A stretch of 64,000 nt of DNA from Ceratopteris richardii. Its lineage: Eukaryota; Streptophyta; Polypodiopsida; Polypodiales; Pteridaceae. Under the pieces are notes generated by a model that did not search any database, was not told the origin of the DNA, and saw nothing but the letters and a program-made list of their open reading frames with translations. The stretch spans positions 98,830,512-98,894,511 of the forward strand of contig CM035432.1 in the NCBI GenBank assembly GCA_020310875.1, given 5' to 3'. This document shows, one piece after another, positions 34,010-46,430 of this stretch. How positions within the stretch are numbered: position 1 is the first letter of the stretch; each line of letters begins with the position of its first letter. A program made the translations under genes and the position numbers.

Positions 34010-37000
34010 GCATAAAAGCAGTGATGTCCATTATGGGCTTATATGATGCGATATTTATTGGTTGCAAAAGGACTATGGAACATTGTGTAGGGTGTTGAAA
34101 AACGTCCTATTACATCTACAAATAAAGGTATTGAAGCTGATGCAGGTGGCATTGAAGATGCTAATATTCTTCAGATTCCTGTTTGTGTTGCAATTTTTGC
34201 TACACCTACTCTAGAGCAAATTTGTTGGGATGGTAGAGATGATATGCACATGCATTGATAGCCTTCTCTGTCAAATGGGCCATTATTCCTCACATTCGCT
34301 CTTGCAGAACAGCTAAGGATGTACCCGGCTAGGAATGAGGTGTGTGTTGCTTACCTCCGAAAACAATTGGACAGTGAGCATATGAATGAAGGTGATTCTA
34401 TGGATAGTTTTCTAACAAAGATCAAAGACTTGAAGGAACAATTGATTTCTATTGATGAAATTATACCAGATAGCTCACTTGTGCAGACCGTTATGAATGG
34501 TCTTCCTAATTCATATCAGAGGTTTTCTTCTACTCTTTGGTTGATGATGAAAGGCAATCCAAATGCCTTGTCATTTGAGGAGTTAGTTTCTATTTTGTTG
34601 TAGGAAGATCAGTCTAGGTAGAACAAGTCTATTATGCGTGTAGCAGATCAAGCTCTCCTAGCTAGTCAGAAGGGCAAAGGTAAATGGAGCTCATCTACTC
34701 GTAAGCAGAAATTTGCAAATGCTCCACATTCGAAGAGGGAAGACAAAGATGAGAAGAAATAAAAAAAGCAAAATGTATTCTGAAAATATTGTAAAGAAAA
34801 TGATCATGTCATTAAGAGTTGTCCAAAACTAGCTGCTAAAGAGGCAAAGAAAAAGGAGGCTAGAATGGTTGTTGCAGAGGCCTCTACACCGAAAACAAGG
34901 TCTACTAATATTGTGTAGAATGAAGAATTGGAATCTACTACTGTTTGTAGTTTTGACCCATCTTCTCATGAGTAGTGTATGTCTGCAGTAGACTCAGATG
35001 TTTGGTATTTTGATAGTGGGGCAATCAAACATATTACCTCGCAACGCAGTTTCTTCACTTCACTCGAGCCTGCCCCTACAGGGAATACTGTCACATGGGC
35101 TAACAACTCCTCTTATCCTGTCATGGGAGTTGGCCAAATCATTGATGGTAGTTCTTTAACCTTGTCAGATGCTTTATTTGTGCCAGGGATCAAGAAGAAT
35201 CTGTTATCAGTTTTGTCTTTAGCCAAGATTGGCTTAGTTGTGAAATTTGTTGATGACAGGTGTATAGTTCACGATCTATCAAATGGCGACATTAGTATTG
35301 CTTGTGGCATTTTATGTCGTGGTCTCTATAAGCTCATAGACTAAATAAGATCTGTGAATGATTCAGCATGTGTAGTACATGATCCTCAAGCTATGTCAGA
35401 TGCAAAGCTTTGGCATGCACACTTTGGTCATCTAAATGTTCCTAGTTTGCTATGCTTGCAGAAATCTGAAATGGTGTCCTCTTTGCCCAAGCTTGAGACA
35501 CCCTGGTAAACATGTATGTGAAGGCTGCATTTTGGGCAAAATGTAGAGTTCCTCCTTCCCAAAAGATGGTTCAATTCAGGCTACTCAAAAATTGTAGCTT
35601 GTTCATAGTGATGTCTGTGGTACTATGCAAACACCTTCTTTTGGGAACTATCTTTACTTCGTGTTATTCATCGATGAGTTTTCTAGACATGCATGGGTAT
35701 ATCCATTGAAGGCAATGTCCAAAGAGTTTATGTGCTTGAAATAGTTTCTGGTTTTCGTTGAAAATCTATCAGCATGTAAAATGGGCACCCTCCATTCTGA
35801 TCAAGGGGGAATATATGTCTTCTGACTTTAATGCATTTTTGGCTCAACGTCGGATAAAACATTAGTGTACAATGTCGTATACACCTCAATAAAATGGAGT
35901 TGCTGAATGGAAGAATAGGTCACTCATGGAGATAGCGAGGTGTATGTTCAAAAGTCAGGCTTTACCACATAGTTTCTGTCTTGAGGTTGTCATGTGTGCA
36001 GCATATGTACTTAATCGGTGTCCCACTAAAGCACTACAGTCTATCACTCCATATGAGGCTTGACATGATTGTAAGCCATCAGTTGCTCATCTACGTGTTT
36101 TTGGTTGTCTGGCATATGCATTAGTGCCAGAACAACATCGCAAGAAGTTGGATGATAAAGCAATAAAATGTATTTTTGTTGGGTATAGTTCTGAAAGCAA
36201 AGGCTATCATCTGTATCACCCACACACTAAAAGCATTTTGGTTAGTGGTGATGTTGATTTTGTGGAAGATGCTATTCAACCTTTACTTTCATGTACAAAG
36301 GAGACATCTGTTAGCTCCAAAGACATGTATGATACATTGCTGCTTCTTTTTACAGGTGGACAGTATAGTGCTGGTCCTAATGAGGCAACTTCTCAGCATC
36401 GCATGTTTCATGTGATGATGCAAATCACTCTATTTCTGATGCAGATTTACATGATGCACTTTTTGATGAGAGAAATGATATTGAGGAGGTAAAAACTATG
36501 CCAAAATGGCTCGTGCAGACTTTGCAAGACAACAAATTAGATGCATCTCTGACATATCCTACTCGTTCAGGCTCTCATAGTGCCTCTTTTGCATTAGATT
36601 GCTATGCTATGGTTGCATCTAGTCTCTCTGATGAGACTGAGCTTGTTTCGTTTGATGAAGCATAAAATTCAGAACATTCGATGGCTGCAATGCAATCTGA
36701 ATATGATGCTATCATGAAAAATGGTGTCTGGCCTTTATTTGACTTGCCTCCTAGCAAGAAGGCCATTAGCACTAAGTGGGTATACAAGCTGAAGCATAAA
36801 CCTGATGGAACAATTGAAAGGTATAAGGCTAGACTTGTTGCAAATTATCATGCTCAGCAAAGAGGCATTGATTTTGATGAGACCTTTGCTCCTACTTGCC
36901 AAATGACTACTGTTCATAGCACCTGTGCAGGTGCAGCCCATCATAATTGGAATGTACATCATTTGGACATTAAAATAGCATTTCTAAATGGTGAATTTCA

Positions 37001-37601
37001 TCAAGAAGTGTATGTTTTTCAGCCCCGTGGCTTTGTGCAGTAGGTGTGCAGGATAAAGAAGGCATTATATGGTTTAAAGCAAGCACCATGTGCTTGGTAT
37101 GAAAAGATACATGCCTATCTGATTGCACATGGTTTTGAGAACAGTCCAACTTAAAGCACCTTATATGTTAAGCATGCTAATGATGTGCTTCTAATCATTG
37201 TTGTGTACGTTGATGACATGTTGCTCACTAGTCCTGATGAGAAGCATATTGCTGACTTTAACGTTGATTTGCATGCCTCATTTGAGATGTCTCATTTGGG
37301 GCATTTGCATCATTATTTGGGCATTCAATTTATGCAGGTTGATGGCAGAATAGCTTTGTGTCAAAAAAAATATATTGACACATTATTTTAGTGTTTTGGC
37401 CTTGAAAATTGCAAACCTATTGCCACTTCTATGGAGACAGGTCTATGAGTGAGTCTTCACGATGTTGGAGATGCATTTGATGTTGTTCTCTATCAGCGCC
37501 TTGTTGGGTGCTTGATTTACTTATGCATTACTCGGCCAGATATTCAGTTTGTTGTCTCACAAATGAGTAGGTTTATGCAAAGCCCATGTGTCAAGCATTG
37601 G
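34010..37601 (+). pseudogene. Element A copy 1 gag-pol, 3' truncated
   Basis: Colinear with 1590-5164. Gag capsid part at 34319-34603 (longer open than in copy 0), a zinc knuckle near 34786 whose first cysteine codon has become TGA, and protease at 34979-35344 with WYFDSGAIKH. Integrase fragments lie around 35630-36060, linker at 36124-36492 and RT at 36681-37390 with VYVDDML intact. An internal stop TAA follows the tail of each part, and the RT is interrupted near 37040 and 37150. RNase H is cut at 37601 after AAGCATTGG, where antisense C sequence begins; the same junction is present at 57357, so it predates the tandem duplication. Confidence 0.82.
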
Positions 37602-39152
37602 CTTGTTAGTGTATGTGATATGTACCAAACCTCTAAGTCAACTCCAAATGTACATTACTCATGAGAAGATGGGTCATAGCTGCATAGTGGTAAATGCCCA
37701 TTCTTCATTTTGAAGAAGTTTAGTAACTCTATTTTATGCATAGAAGCCTCTGTAAAAACCATTCCACCCTCATTCTTCTTTACCCCTTTTGCAAATAGTT
37801 TTGGACAACTCTTTATGACATGAACATTTTTCTGTATAATGTTTACAAAATTATTTCTGCTTTTGTGTTTTCCGCTCATCTTTGAATACCTTCTTCAAGT
37901 GTGAAACATTAGTAGATTTTCGTGTACACGTAGATGAGTTGCATTTACCTTTGCCCTTCTCACTAACTAGGACAACTTGATCTACAACATGCATAATGGA
38001 CATGTTCTATCTAGAATTATGTTTGTGCAATAAGACAAAGACTAACGCCTCAAATGTTAAGGCATTAGAATGCCTGTCATTCATATGCTCACTCTCGTCC
38101 TATTTTCAGAGGTAAGAAATGAGCCTCATTTCTTGCCTGGTATAAAGTCGTAAGTGTATCCCACACATCCTTTTCTATTTTGCAAGAGTGAGTGTGGGGG
38201 ATAATGGCATTATTAATCGAGAAATCTATCAATGCATGTGCATGAGCATCTCTATCATCCCAAAGAAGTTGCTCTACAATAGGCAAAACAAGAACCGCAA
38301 TACGAAAAGGAACTTGAAGATTGTCATCTTTGATGCCATCCGTATTAGCTTCAATCACTATATTTACTAGTGTAATATGAGGTTTTTTAACACCTTGCAC
38401 AATATCCACATTCCTAACTTTTCCATCATTACATGACACATCGTATATTCCGAATACATCATTGCTTTTAGCCATGACCACTCATTGAATACCCTGATGC
38501 AAAAAAATAACTGTATCTCGAAAAATTGAATAGAACTACCGTGTTGAGCTTTGCTAAATTTGGAGGAGTGTTTGTGTAGGATTAGCAGATTTTTCGCTTA
38601 CTAGTAGATGAGCTCCATTTACCTTTGCCCTTCTAACTAGCTAAGAGAGCTTGATCTATGACACACATAATTGACTTGTTTTTCTTGGAATGATCTCCCT
38701 ACAACAAAAGAGAGACTAACCCCTCAAATGTTAAGGCATTTGGATTGCCTTTCATCATGGATCGAATAATAGACCCACCTCCCAGCCATCGTGAGCTTCT
38801 ACCGAGTACTCATTCTTGCCTATACGAGAGCCAGTTGAATAGAAATATGTATTGCATCTCGAAAATTTGAATAGAACTATCATGTTGAGCTTTGCTAAAT
38901 TTGTAGGAGTGTTTGAGGAGCTTGTACTAGCGAGCCAAAACTTGTATATATATTTGGCACAAAAGGACAAAATAGCTTGCATAGGCACTGAGATAGTGCA
39001 TTTGGAGGTCAAAATGAGCTCAGATCAAGATTTTGGGGCCACAAAGCGAAGCTGTTTTGAACTCCCAATCGCCTTGAGTATGCTCAGCATAGATTGTGAA
39101 TGGAGAGGTGTTGAAGAAGCCCTGGATGAAGCAACGACCTGGTCTGATACCA
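37602..39152 (-). pseudogene. Antisense copia C fragment: leader, gag, zinc knuckle, protease start
   Basis: On the minus strand: primer-binding site TGGTATCAGACCA (39140-39152), leader, a displaced gag piece (38570-38760), gag N-terminal half at 38089-38481 (130 codons, MVMAKSNDVFGIYD and WDTLTTLYQARNEAH), and zinc-knuckle region at 37655-37879 (HVIKSCPKLFAKG). Then the protease start, cut at 37602. The gag frame here is open from its ATG but encodes only part of a capsid. Confidence 0.75.
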
Positions 39153-39154
39153 AA

Positions 39155-39389
39155 TGTTGGGCTTTGATGTCTGTGAGAGCACACAAAGGGCACAAGGAAG
39201 AAGAAGAAGAAAAAGCTTGGAGCACAAGAGGACAGTGAATTAATAATCAAGTGAATGTACAAAAGAGCGCTAACCCATTAGGGTTATGGGCATATATAGA
39301 AGCCAAGGTAAAAACCTCCTAAAGAGGGAAAAGAGTTCCCTGTCGGTCCTAAGTGTGTTCACACACATCGCTACCAAAAAATATCAATG
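39155..39389 (-). repeat. 5' LTR of the antisense C fragment
   Basis: Reverse LTR starting TGTTGGGCTTTGATGTC and ending near AAATATCAATG, where ATATCAACA would be expected. It contains a GAAGAAGAAGAAG microsatellite (39197-39213). Confidence 0.8.
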
Positions 39390-39640
39390 CCAATTATCCA
39401 CATAAACTAATCTACATACACATGGTGAAATCTAGATTTGAGTGGATCGAATTGGTGTTCTTGTGAAGTTCCATACTTTGACTTTTGATCACATTTCCAG
39501 GATTGTATGATCATACATTATTCTGCACACATGGTTAGTTTTTCTTTTCTTTTTTTTATTTTAAAAATCAACTTTGCATTGCAACTTTGATTATGCAGCA
39601 TTAGCAGATTTTTGCTTACTAGTAGATGAGCTCTAAACTG
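39390..39640. other. Non-coding spacer, duplicated at 59148-59400
   Basis: AT-rich, with a T-rich tract at 39540-39565. No gene recognised. Confidence 0.6.
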
Positions 39641-39848
39641 AATGAATTACAAAATGAATTACTAGTAGATGAAGCTTGTGGCACAAATTTAAACTGAATG
39701 AATTACCAAATGAATGCTTAGAAGATCAGTAATCCATTAGGATTATATGCATGTATACAAGCGAAGTAGAAAAACCTCCTAAAGAGGGAAAAAAGTGTCT
39801 TGGTGATCCTAAGTGTGTTCACACACATCGCTACAAAAATATATCAAT
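39641..39848 (-). repeat. 3' LTR of antisense element D copy 1 (partial)
   Basis: Reverse LTR from GAAGCTTGTGGCACAAATT to ATATATCAATA, followed by the reversed purine tract AATCCTTCTCGGG (39849-39861). The first bases of the LTR are missing or scrambled by a short repeat of ACTAGTAGATGA. Confidence 0.72.
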
Positions 39849-40962
39849 AAATCCTTCTCGGGATGATGCATTGAACAAGGAGCTGGGACTTATGTATAAG
39901 GAAGTGGCAAGTTATGTGGAAAGAGATCAATCCACAAAAGGAAGTAAGCACAAAGCTTTGTGGAAATCTTTAAACTTCTCCCTAGGTAGAGCCTTTGTGA
40001 TAAGGCCTGCAATGTTACCCTTTGTGGGCACATATGCCAAACTGATATATCCAATAGTGAACCTCTCTATGAGACAATGATAGTGCACCTCAATGATCTA
40101 TCTAGCAAAGAACGTCTCCAAGAGGCATCTGAGCCACACTTACTCAATAGTCGCTATGAAAGCTACCCTATACATAACCTCACAACTAGAAGTGGCCACA
40201 ATATGTGATTCTTGTTCAACGATGATATGCATGAGCTACCAAGCATGAAGCAAAAGCTAGTAGTGGACACACGAGCTTCATAGCAAATCAGCGCAATCCG
40301 AGTTTTGAAAAGCATGTAAATCTAGTAGTAATGATCAACCCTTGGGATAAAACAATTCAAGCATTCGGTTACCACTCAACTAATGAAAAATTTGCGTAAC
40401 CATCTACAAATGCTTGACGCTTGGGCAATGCATAAACCTACTCATCTAAGAGATAGCAAACTAAATATTATGCCATGTTATGCATAAGTAGATCAAGCAC
40501 CAACCATCCTACTAATAGAGAACAACATCAAATGCATCTCTAGCATCATGGAGACCCGACCGTAAACCTGTTTCCATAGGATTGGCAATAAGTTTTCAAT
40601 CTTCAAAGATGAAACACTACAATAATCCATCGATGTATTTTGTTTGAAACAAAGTTATTCCTCCAACAACTTGCATCAATTGGATGCCTAAAAAATGATG
40701 CAAATGCCCCAAATCTGGCAGCTCAAAAGAGGCATGTAGATCAGCCTTAAATTCAATAATATGATTCTCATTAGGATGATTGAGTAGCGTGTCATCAATG
40801 TACACAAAAATGACAATAAGTACATCATCTGCATGCTTAACATATAAGGTGCTCTCAATTGGACTTTTCTCAAAACCATGTGCAATCAAGTAGGCATATA
40901 TTGTATCACACACACCAACCACATCGTGCTTGCACCAAACAATATGATGCCTTTCTCAACGT
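39849..40962 (-). pseudogene. Antisense element D copy 1: RNase H and RT C-terminal part
   Basis: The minus strand carries the RNase H end (about 39870-40555) and RT at 40617-40922 with IVIFVYIDDTLLNHPNENHI, where YVDD has become YIDD. It stops at 40962, where a 2.95-kb foreign insert begins, and resumes at 43914. Stops and frameshifts are present in RNase H. Confidence 0.77.
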
Positions 40963-43907
40963 TGTGGGTTGGTTCACGTGCGTGCTTAGGGGTGCACACA
41001 GGGTGCCAAGAAAATGTGATCCTAACACAAACTTGACATTGAGCTACAAAATTCCATTAGGGCTACTCATTCTACTCTAATTCAATTGAACAAGATGAAG
41101 CCATGAATAAAATGAATAGGTAGGTTACATACATCTGAATTTATTCCAACGCTCTTAGCATTCTTGCTTTCAATTATGCATCTCTTAGTATCATTACGGT
41201 GATCATGACACGAAGGCCTGAATTCAATTATTGCTTCTTGCTTGCTATTCATTCCTCTCCTTAGAGTTGATCCTCATTTGAATTATTATGATTGACAAAC
41301 TTGATCGCACAAACTTTTTGTTTTAGTAAAGAGAACTTTGGCCAATTCTAAACTAAGTTCCAATCTTTGTTTAACAAAAAATCGAAACCTTTCCTTTTTT
41401 AATTTAGCATTTGATTAAATTTATGGGGTTCCATATAACAACATTTGCGTACTAATTCCTAATCACCGTACGACTGTTATCTTTCCTCTCATTGTGACTA
41501 AAATTCCCTATGAAGTTCTTATGTAATCGACGTGCCTTCAAAGTTTTCCTCAAGGTGTCAATAAATCGCTTATTTGCTTTACTCTTGTTTTCATTTTATG
41601 TGTCAATCTAAGTTCAGTTTTCTCTTTATATAAAGTCAATCACATTAACTCCAAACATTTCGGAGATATTCAGAACTAAATTCTAAAACAACCAATCGTT
41701 ACATACGTGCAAAGATCATGTTTTGAGCAGGTCCTATATTTCAAGTACCTCTATAGGTAGACACTTTACATGAGTGCGCTAGAAAATTCAAAGAAAAATA
41801 CAGAAGAAGTAAAAAGTGGAAAACAAAAGTTCAAACCAGAGCCTGCAAATGTTTATCTTCCATAACATATAAAACATGCTTCATACTTGACAGTAGTCGT
41901 TAAAGACACTCAAATCCATCGTTGCAAAGTTCAGAAGTCGAATTATTAACCTATTCAATAAACACACACATATATCTGCAACACTAAAATTCCTGACCAT
42001 CCGTTGTTGTTAAGGTAGTCAATTTTCATAATATCCGGTTAATTATTTTTCTACAAAAACCCCTCCAGGATAATCATAATTCCACTATTTACAAACAGAA
42101 GGAACATATGTACTACCAGCACTCCACTTCAAAATTAAATCCTAGACCATTGTTCATCATTTATATCCATAAGAACCATTCCTAATATCACTCTTCAATG
42201 TGTTAATGGCCTAATCGATCAATTCTTTAGTGAAGGCCTTCGACGTAATGTGAATTCTGGTGTCAAAGAAAGAGGAAACACAGCATGTAAAGCGTTCAAA
42301 TTATGAAAACAAAAACCTGAATGAACAAAACTCATTACTTGTGCAGCAACATTGAATCAAGCCATGGTTTTCAAAGTTTAAAATAATGCTTTTCAAAGTT
42401 TAAAATAATTCCGCTGACTAAAAGGATTTAATACATCTTAAGCACATGCAAGGCTTGCCGGGACTAATTCGCTTCGTCTTGCTGAAGTGCGCTTATTCTA
42501 ACATCTTGTACAAGGGGAAAAAAACATTTGAACTTAACAAAGTGTCAATAACATCTAACCTCTGGTAAACGCTCTTTTCCCATTTTCCAGCAAAAGAATT
42601 CTCTTTGCTCGTTGTCTGTCTCAGATGTACTTGTCGGAAGAAAAACATAATCAAACTTTTATTCCATTTCTGTCATCTTTAATCTCTCTGCATCACTCTC
42701 ATAATATCTTTTTGTGCATCTTCCAGCTCAATCTCTCTCTGTCCTTCTATTACTATGTACAAGCTACCTTCATCATCAATATATGACTAACTCTCTCTGA
42801 GGAAATGTTCAGCGCAAGTCATCCAAAAGGTCTTCCACCTCAGTCATCTGCTTCGCAGGACCCGCCTTCACTCTTTAAATGTTCCGAGATAACCTTCACT
42901 GACAATGCACATGCTTGCTCTCAGTTTCCTTCACTCTATGATATCTTTAAGTTCTCATCGATGTTCGAGCCTGCCGCCTCCTCTCTTTTCTTTCCTTCTG
43001 ATCAACCTTCTTGGACGTCTCCGATTGCTCCCCCCTTCATTCCTTTTTATTCTCCTCCTGTCTGCTGATAACCGATAGTCATGCAAAGTCTCAGATCATG
43101 TCCAAGACAGAGCTTCAATAGTTATCCTCGTTTTGATTTGATGGTTTATTCTGTGCGCAGTTTGAATCCAGGAGTATAAGACTGCTAGCATCCGATCAGG
43201 GATTACAGTTTGTATGTTTTTGGCCCGTTCAATATTTTTGTTACTTCAGTTATAAGCATTGGCTCATTAAAACAAACACGCCACTGTCAGATAGATAACT
43301 CGCTAAAAAACTTCGATTCTCTCCTGGGTAGAGATTTCTCCGCATCCGAAAAGTTAAGAGCAGAGGGCGTCAGATTAAACTTTTTCCGAATCTCTCAGTT
43401 TCAGCAGATATGTACAGAATTTGGTTATTGTTGAAATAAGCTTTCGTCACCATGAAGCACATGTCGGAATCTCTATCTCTGCGGCAGACTTTCTTCAATG
43501 TGCCCCTCTGTCAGCTCATATCTGCGACATATCTTCCTGAACAATGGACACGGTGGTGTCTGATGACCGAGATCGATGGATCGCCTGCCAAGAATGCCTA
43601 AAACAAGAAAAAACCCTTCAAAGCAAAAATAGACCTGCCACGTTGATGCTGCTCCCTATTTGTCTCTCCTTCCCGAGTACATGTCCTTCCTCTCTCGAAA
43701 TACGCATGTTCATGCCTGCAATTAAGGTGGCCCTTCAGCCCTTTACATGGTGTTATCCCATTTTTCTTTTGTATGGTCTGAAAAGAACTCTTGAAGTCTT
43801 CTTGTTCAGCTCCAAACCCATGTGATCCACATGTGATATGCATAATCCTTTCAATGTTCTTGTCTTCCAATGTCGCTGATCAATGTTGATGGCTCAAAAC
43901 ACTACGA
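40963..43907. mobile_element. Unidentified 2945-bp insertion with 6-bp target duplication CAACGT
   Basis: The RT sequence of element D is interrupted exactly here. CAACGT stands on both sides (40957-40962 and 43908-43913). Unit II has no insert and reads CAACCT at 60711-60716. The insert begins TGTGGGTTGG and ends ACACTACGA. I see no LTRs, no clear terminal inverted repeats (only TGT shared by the two ends), no poly-A tail and no known transposase motif. Its base texture differs from the copia sequence around it. The longest frames are short: 42805-43068 (+, 87 codons, Ser/Pro-rich), 43210-43434 (+) and 43544-43825 (+); none resembles a protein I know. It could be a non-autonomous DNA transposon or captured host sequence. 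Confidence 0.75.
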
Positions 43908-43913
43908 CAACGT

Positions 43914-44920
43914 GCACACTTTGTTTTGATACATTTGTGCACAAAACCATGGGGCTGAAATACATACAATTCTTCATGTAAGTCACCACTAAAAAATGCA
44001 TTTTTAATATCCAATTGATGAACATTCCAACCATGATGAAATATTTGCAAGTGCACAAATGTTGTGCATGGTGGTCATTTGGCAAGTGGGTGCAAAGGTC
44101 TCATCAAAATCAATGCCTCTCTCTTGAGCATAACCTATTGCAACAAGCCTAGCCTTATACTTCTCGATTATTCAATCAACCTTATGTTTTAGCTTGTATA
44201 CCCATTTAGTGTGAATAGCCTCTTTTCCTGGTGGCAATTCACATAAAGACCAAGTACCATTCTTCATAATAACATTAAATTATGATCGCGTAACAACCAT
44301 CCAATTTTTTGAATTTTGTGTTTCATCAAAAGAAGGAGGCTAACTCTCATTAGAAAGAATAGAGATGGCAATTCATAGAAAATTGATGCAAACAAAGCAC
44401 TATGGGAGCATGAATGAGTATGATATGATAGAGGAGCATCTAATTTACTATCTTCCAAAGTCCGTGCTATCCATTTAGGCATATTTTTTCCTCCTTTATA
44501 TCAGCCCTCTCATCAACTTTCATGTAAATCTACATCAGAAATGGAATGATTTGGATCATCATGTGGAACTTGTGAAAGCTTAGACTTACCTCATTTGGAC
44601 AAGCTTTTGACTCTGCACCTATAAAAAGAGGCAAGAAAGTGTCATAAAAATCTCTAGATCTAATTGAAGTCTCCTTGGCACATGAAAGTAATGGCTGAAT
44701 TGCATCTTCCACAAAAACATCATCACAGCTAACTCAAATTTGCTTAGTCTGTGGATAGTACAGATAATAGACTTTGATTTCAGTACTATACCCAACAAAA
44801 ATACATTTTAGTGCTTTATAATGAAATCTTGATTTGTTGTTTAGGCACTAAAGCATATGCGAGAGAACCAAAAACACAAAAATGAGCAATATATTTCTTG
44901 CAACCATGCCAAGCCTTATA
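43914..44920 (-). pseudogene. Antisense element D copy 1: RT N-terminal part and linker
   Basis: Continues the RT of element D. On the minus strand the RT N-terminal half can be read in pieces (about 43920-44260), then 44264-44482 (MPKWIARTLEDSKLDAPLSY) and the linker at 44530-44712 ([17 protein letters not shown]). At 44920 it is cut inside the integrase-proximal part (AAGCCTTATA) by the start of the second tandem unit. Confidence 0.75.
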
Positions 44921-46430
44921 AACCTAGTTCTGGGCACGTATTCTATTGTGGTAGAGGAAGAGACAGAGGTAGAGGTTTTGGAAGTGAAGGAGGACATAGT
45001 AACCAAGAACAAGGTCAACAAGAGAATCATGTAGGAGGTAGACGGCGGTTTTGAGGCAAGGGGAGCCAAAGAGACTGCATAAACTTTCAAAGAGATGATT
45101 CATGTAATGATAGTAAAGAATGTTCGAATCGTCGTAAACCTGATCAATTTGAAAGTGATTGCAAGTTGAAGAATCAAAATAACAAAAGGCAACAAAATAA
45201 CTATGCATCCACAAGTGCAGATGATTGAAAGAAGCTATTAATGGTCCAACATCACATGATGAATACAATGTCTCATAATGTTTCAAAATCGAATGGTAAT
45301 GTCTAGTATATTCATTCATGTGCCTCAAATCACATGACGAGCCATGCAAAATGATTTTGTAGTTTGTAGAAATTATTTCTTCCGATACTTGTTGAAACAA
45401 GGGATCACACATCACATCTTATAGAGGATACAGGAAACATAGAAATATCTATGGAGGATAGGAAGATAAAACATCTTACGGATGTGCTACATGTCTTCAA
45501 TATAACAAAGAACATGGTTTCTATTTGACAAATGGTTGAACAGGGATTACAAGTAGCATCAATGCTGATGGTCTATATGTAGAAGAGTAAAAATAGAATG
45601 GAAGGTTGATTGCCAAAGAGAACAAAGTTGGTAGGATGTTCGCCTTGAGTGTGAAAATTACTGAAATGAATGAAGTCATCTTTGCAAAAGGTGCAAGTGT
45701 TATTGATGATATAGAGATTTGGCACAAGTGAATTATACATGCAAATTTATAAAGGTTGAAATTGATGCAACCAAAGGAGCTTCTCAATGGACTACCACAT
45801 TTCAAGGTTGCACATATGCAAGATGTATGTGAGAAAGGCACATGTAGATGATACAAGGAGAAGTGACCCAGGACCAAGAAGATATGGGAGGATGCAGAAT
45901 TCAGTGCAATGATTGATGTATGAACAACCTCGAATTGCTATGAAATTTGGTGTGAAGGTAGAACGCCTCAAAATATTTTCGACTGCTAACCCTTAAGGGT
46001 CACTTGTTTTGCTCAAATATTTGAGATCTGGAGTTTCAAGTGATTCTGTGTACTGTTCATACACGAAAACGGTGTCTTTCTGAGCTCAAAATGTCACATC
46101 ACAGTGTGATAGTGTTCAAGTAGAAGTACTATTTCTAGTGTTTTTACGGTGTCGTGAATTGCTGCAAGAATGGCAAATGGTGATGAAATGAGTCAACCTA
46201 TAAGTAATAAGTTGGAAAATAACAACTTTTATCCTTGGAGATTCAAAATGATTGATTTCTTGATGGGAAAAGGCTACTAAGAGTACATCGAAGCAGAGAA
46301 TGAAATTTCTCTATAGTTACCATAGAGGAATTGGACTGCAGACCACTTAAGAACATATGAAAAAAGGAATCAAGGGGCAAGTAATGTAATGTATCGGCTA
46401 CCTATTAGCATACAAGATAGCATGATTGGG
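44921..46430 (+). pseudogene. Element E copy 2: RG-rich segment, protease, pre-integrase, second leader and gag start
   Basis: Begins abruptly at AACCTAGTTC, equal to 18199 in copy 1, so the gag front is missing. The zinc-knuckle part lies near 45120-45170, and the protease site near 45307-45320 reads IHSCAS, both catalytic Asp and Gly replaced. The pre-integrase part follows, then the repeated leader and gag N-terminus (ATG at 46170) with the early stop. It matches 18199-19705 closely. Confidence 0.77.

Noticed and set aside
38089..38481. 130-codon minus-strand frame as a possible domesticated gag gene.
   Set aside because: It has an ATG and is open in both copies (also 57847-58239), but it stops halfway through the capsid, is flanked by decayed element sequence, and the two copies come from a recent duplication, so openness is not evidence of selection.
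40963..43907. Reading the unknown insert as an LTR element with TG...CA ends (TGTGGG to CTACGACA, 4-bp duplication ACGT).
   Set aside because: No repeated terminal sequence, primer-binding site or purine tract could be found at either end.
43900..43910. CACTA at the right end of the unknown insert, suggesting a CACTA transposon.
   Set aside because: For a CACTA element the right end should read TAGTG and the left end CACTA, with a 3-bp duplication. The left end here is TGTGGG and the duplication is 6 bp.
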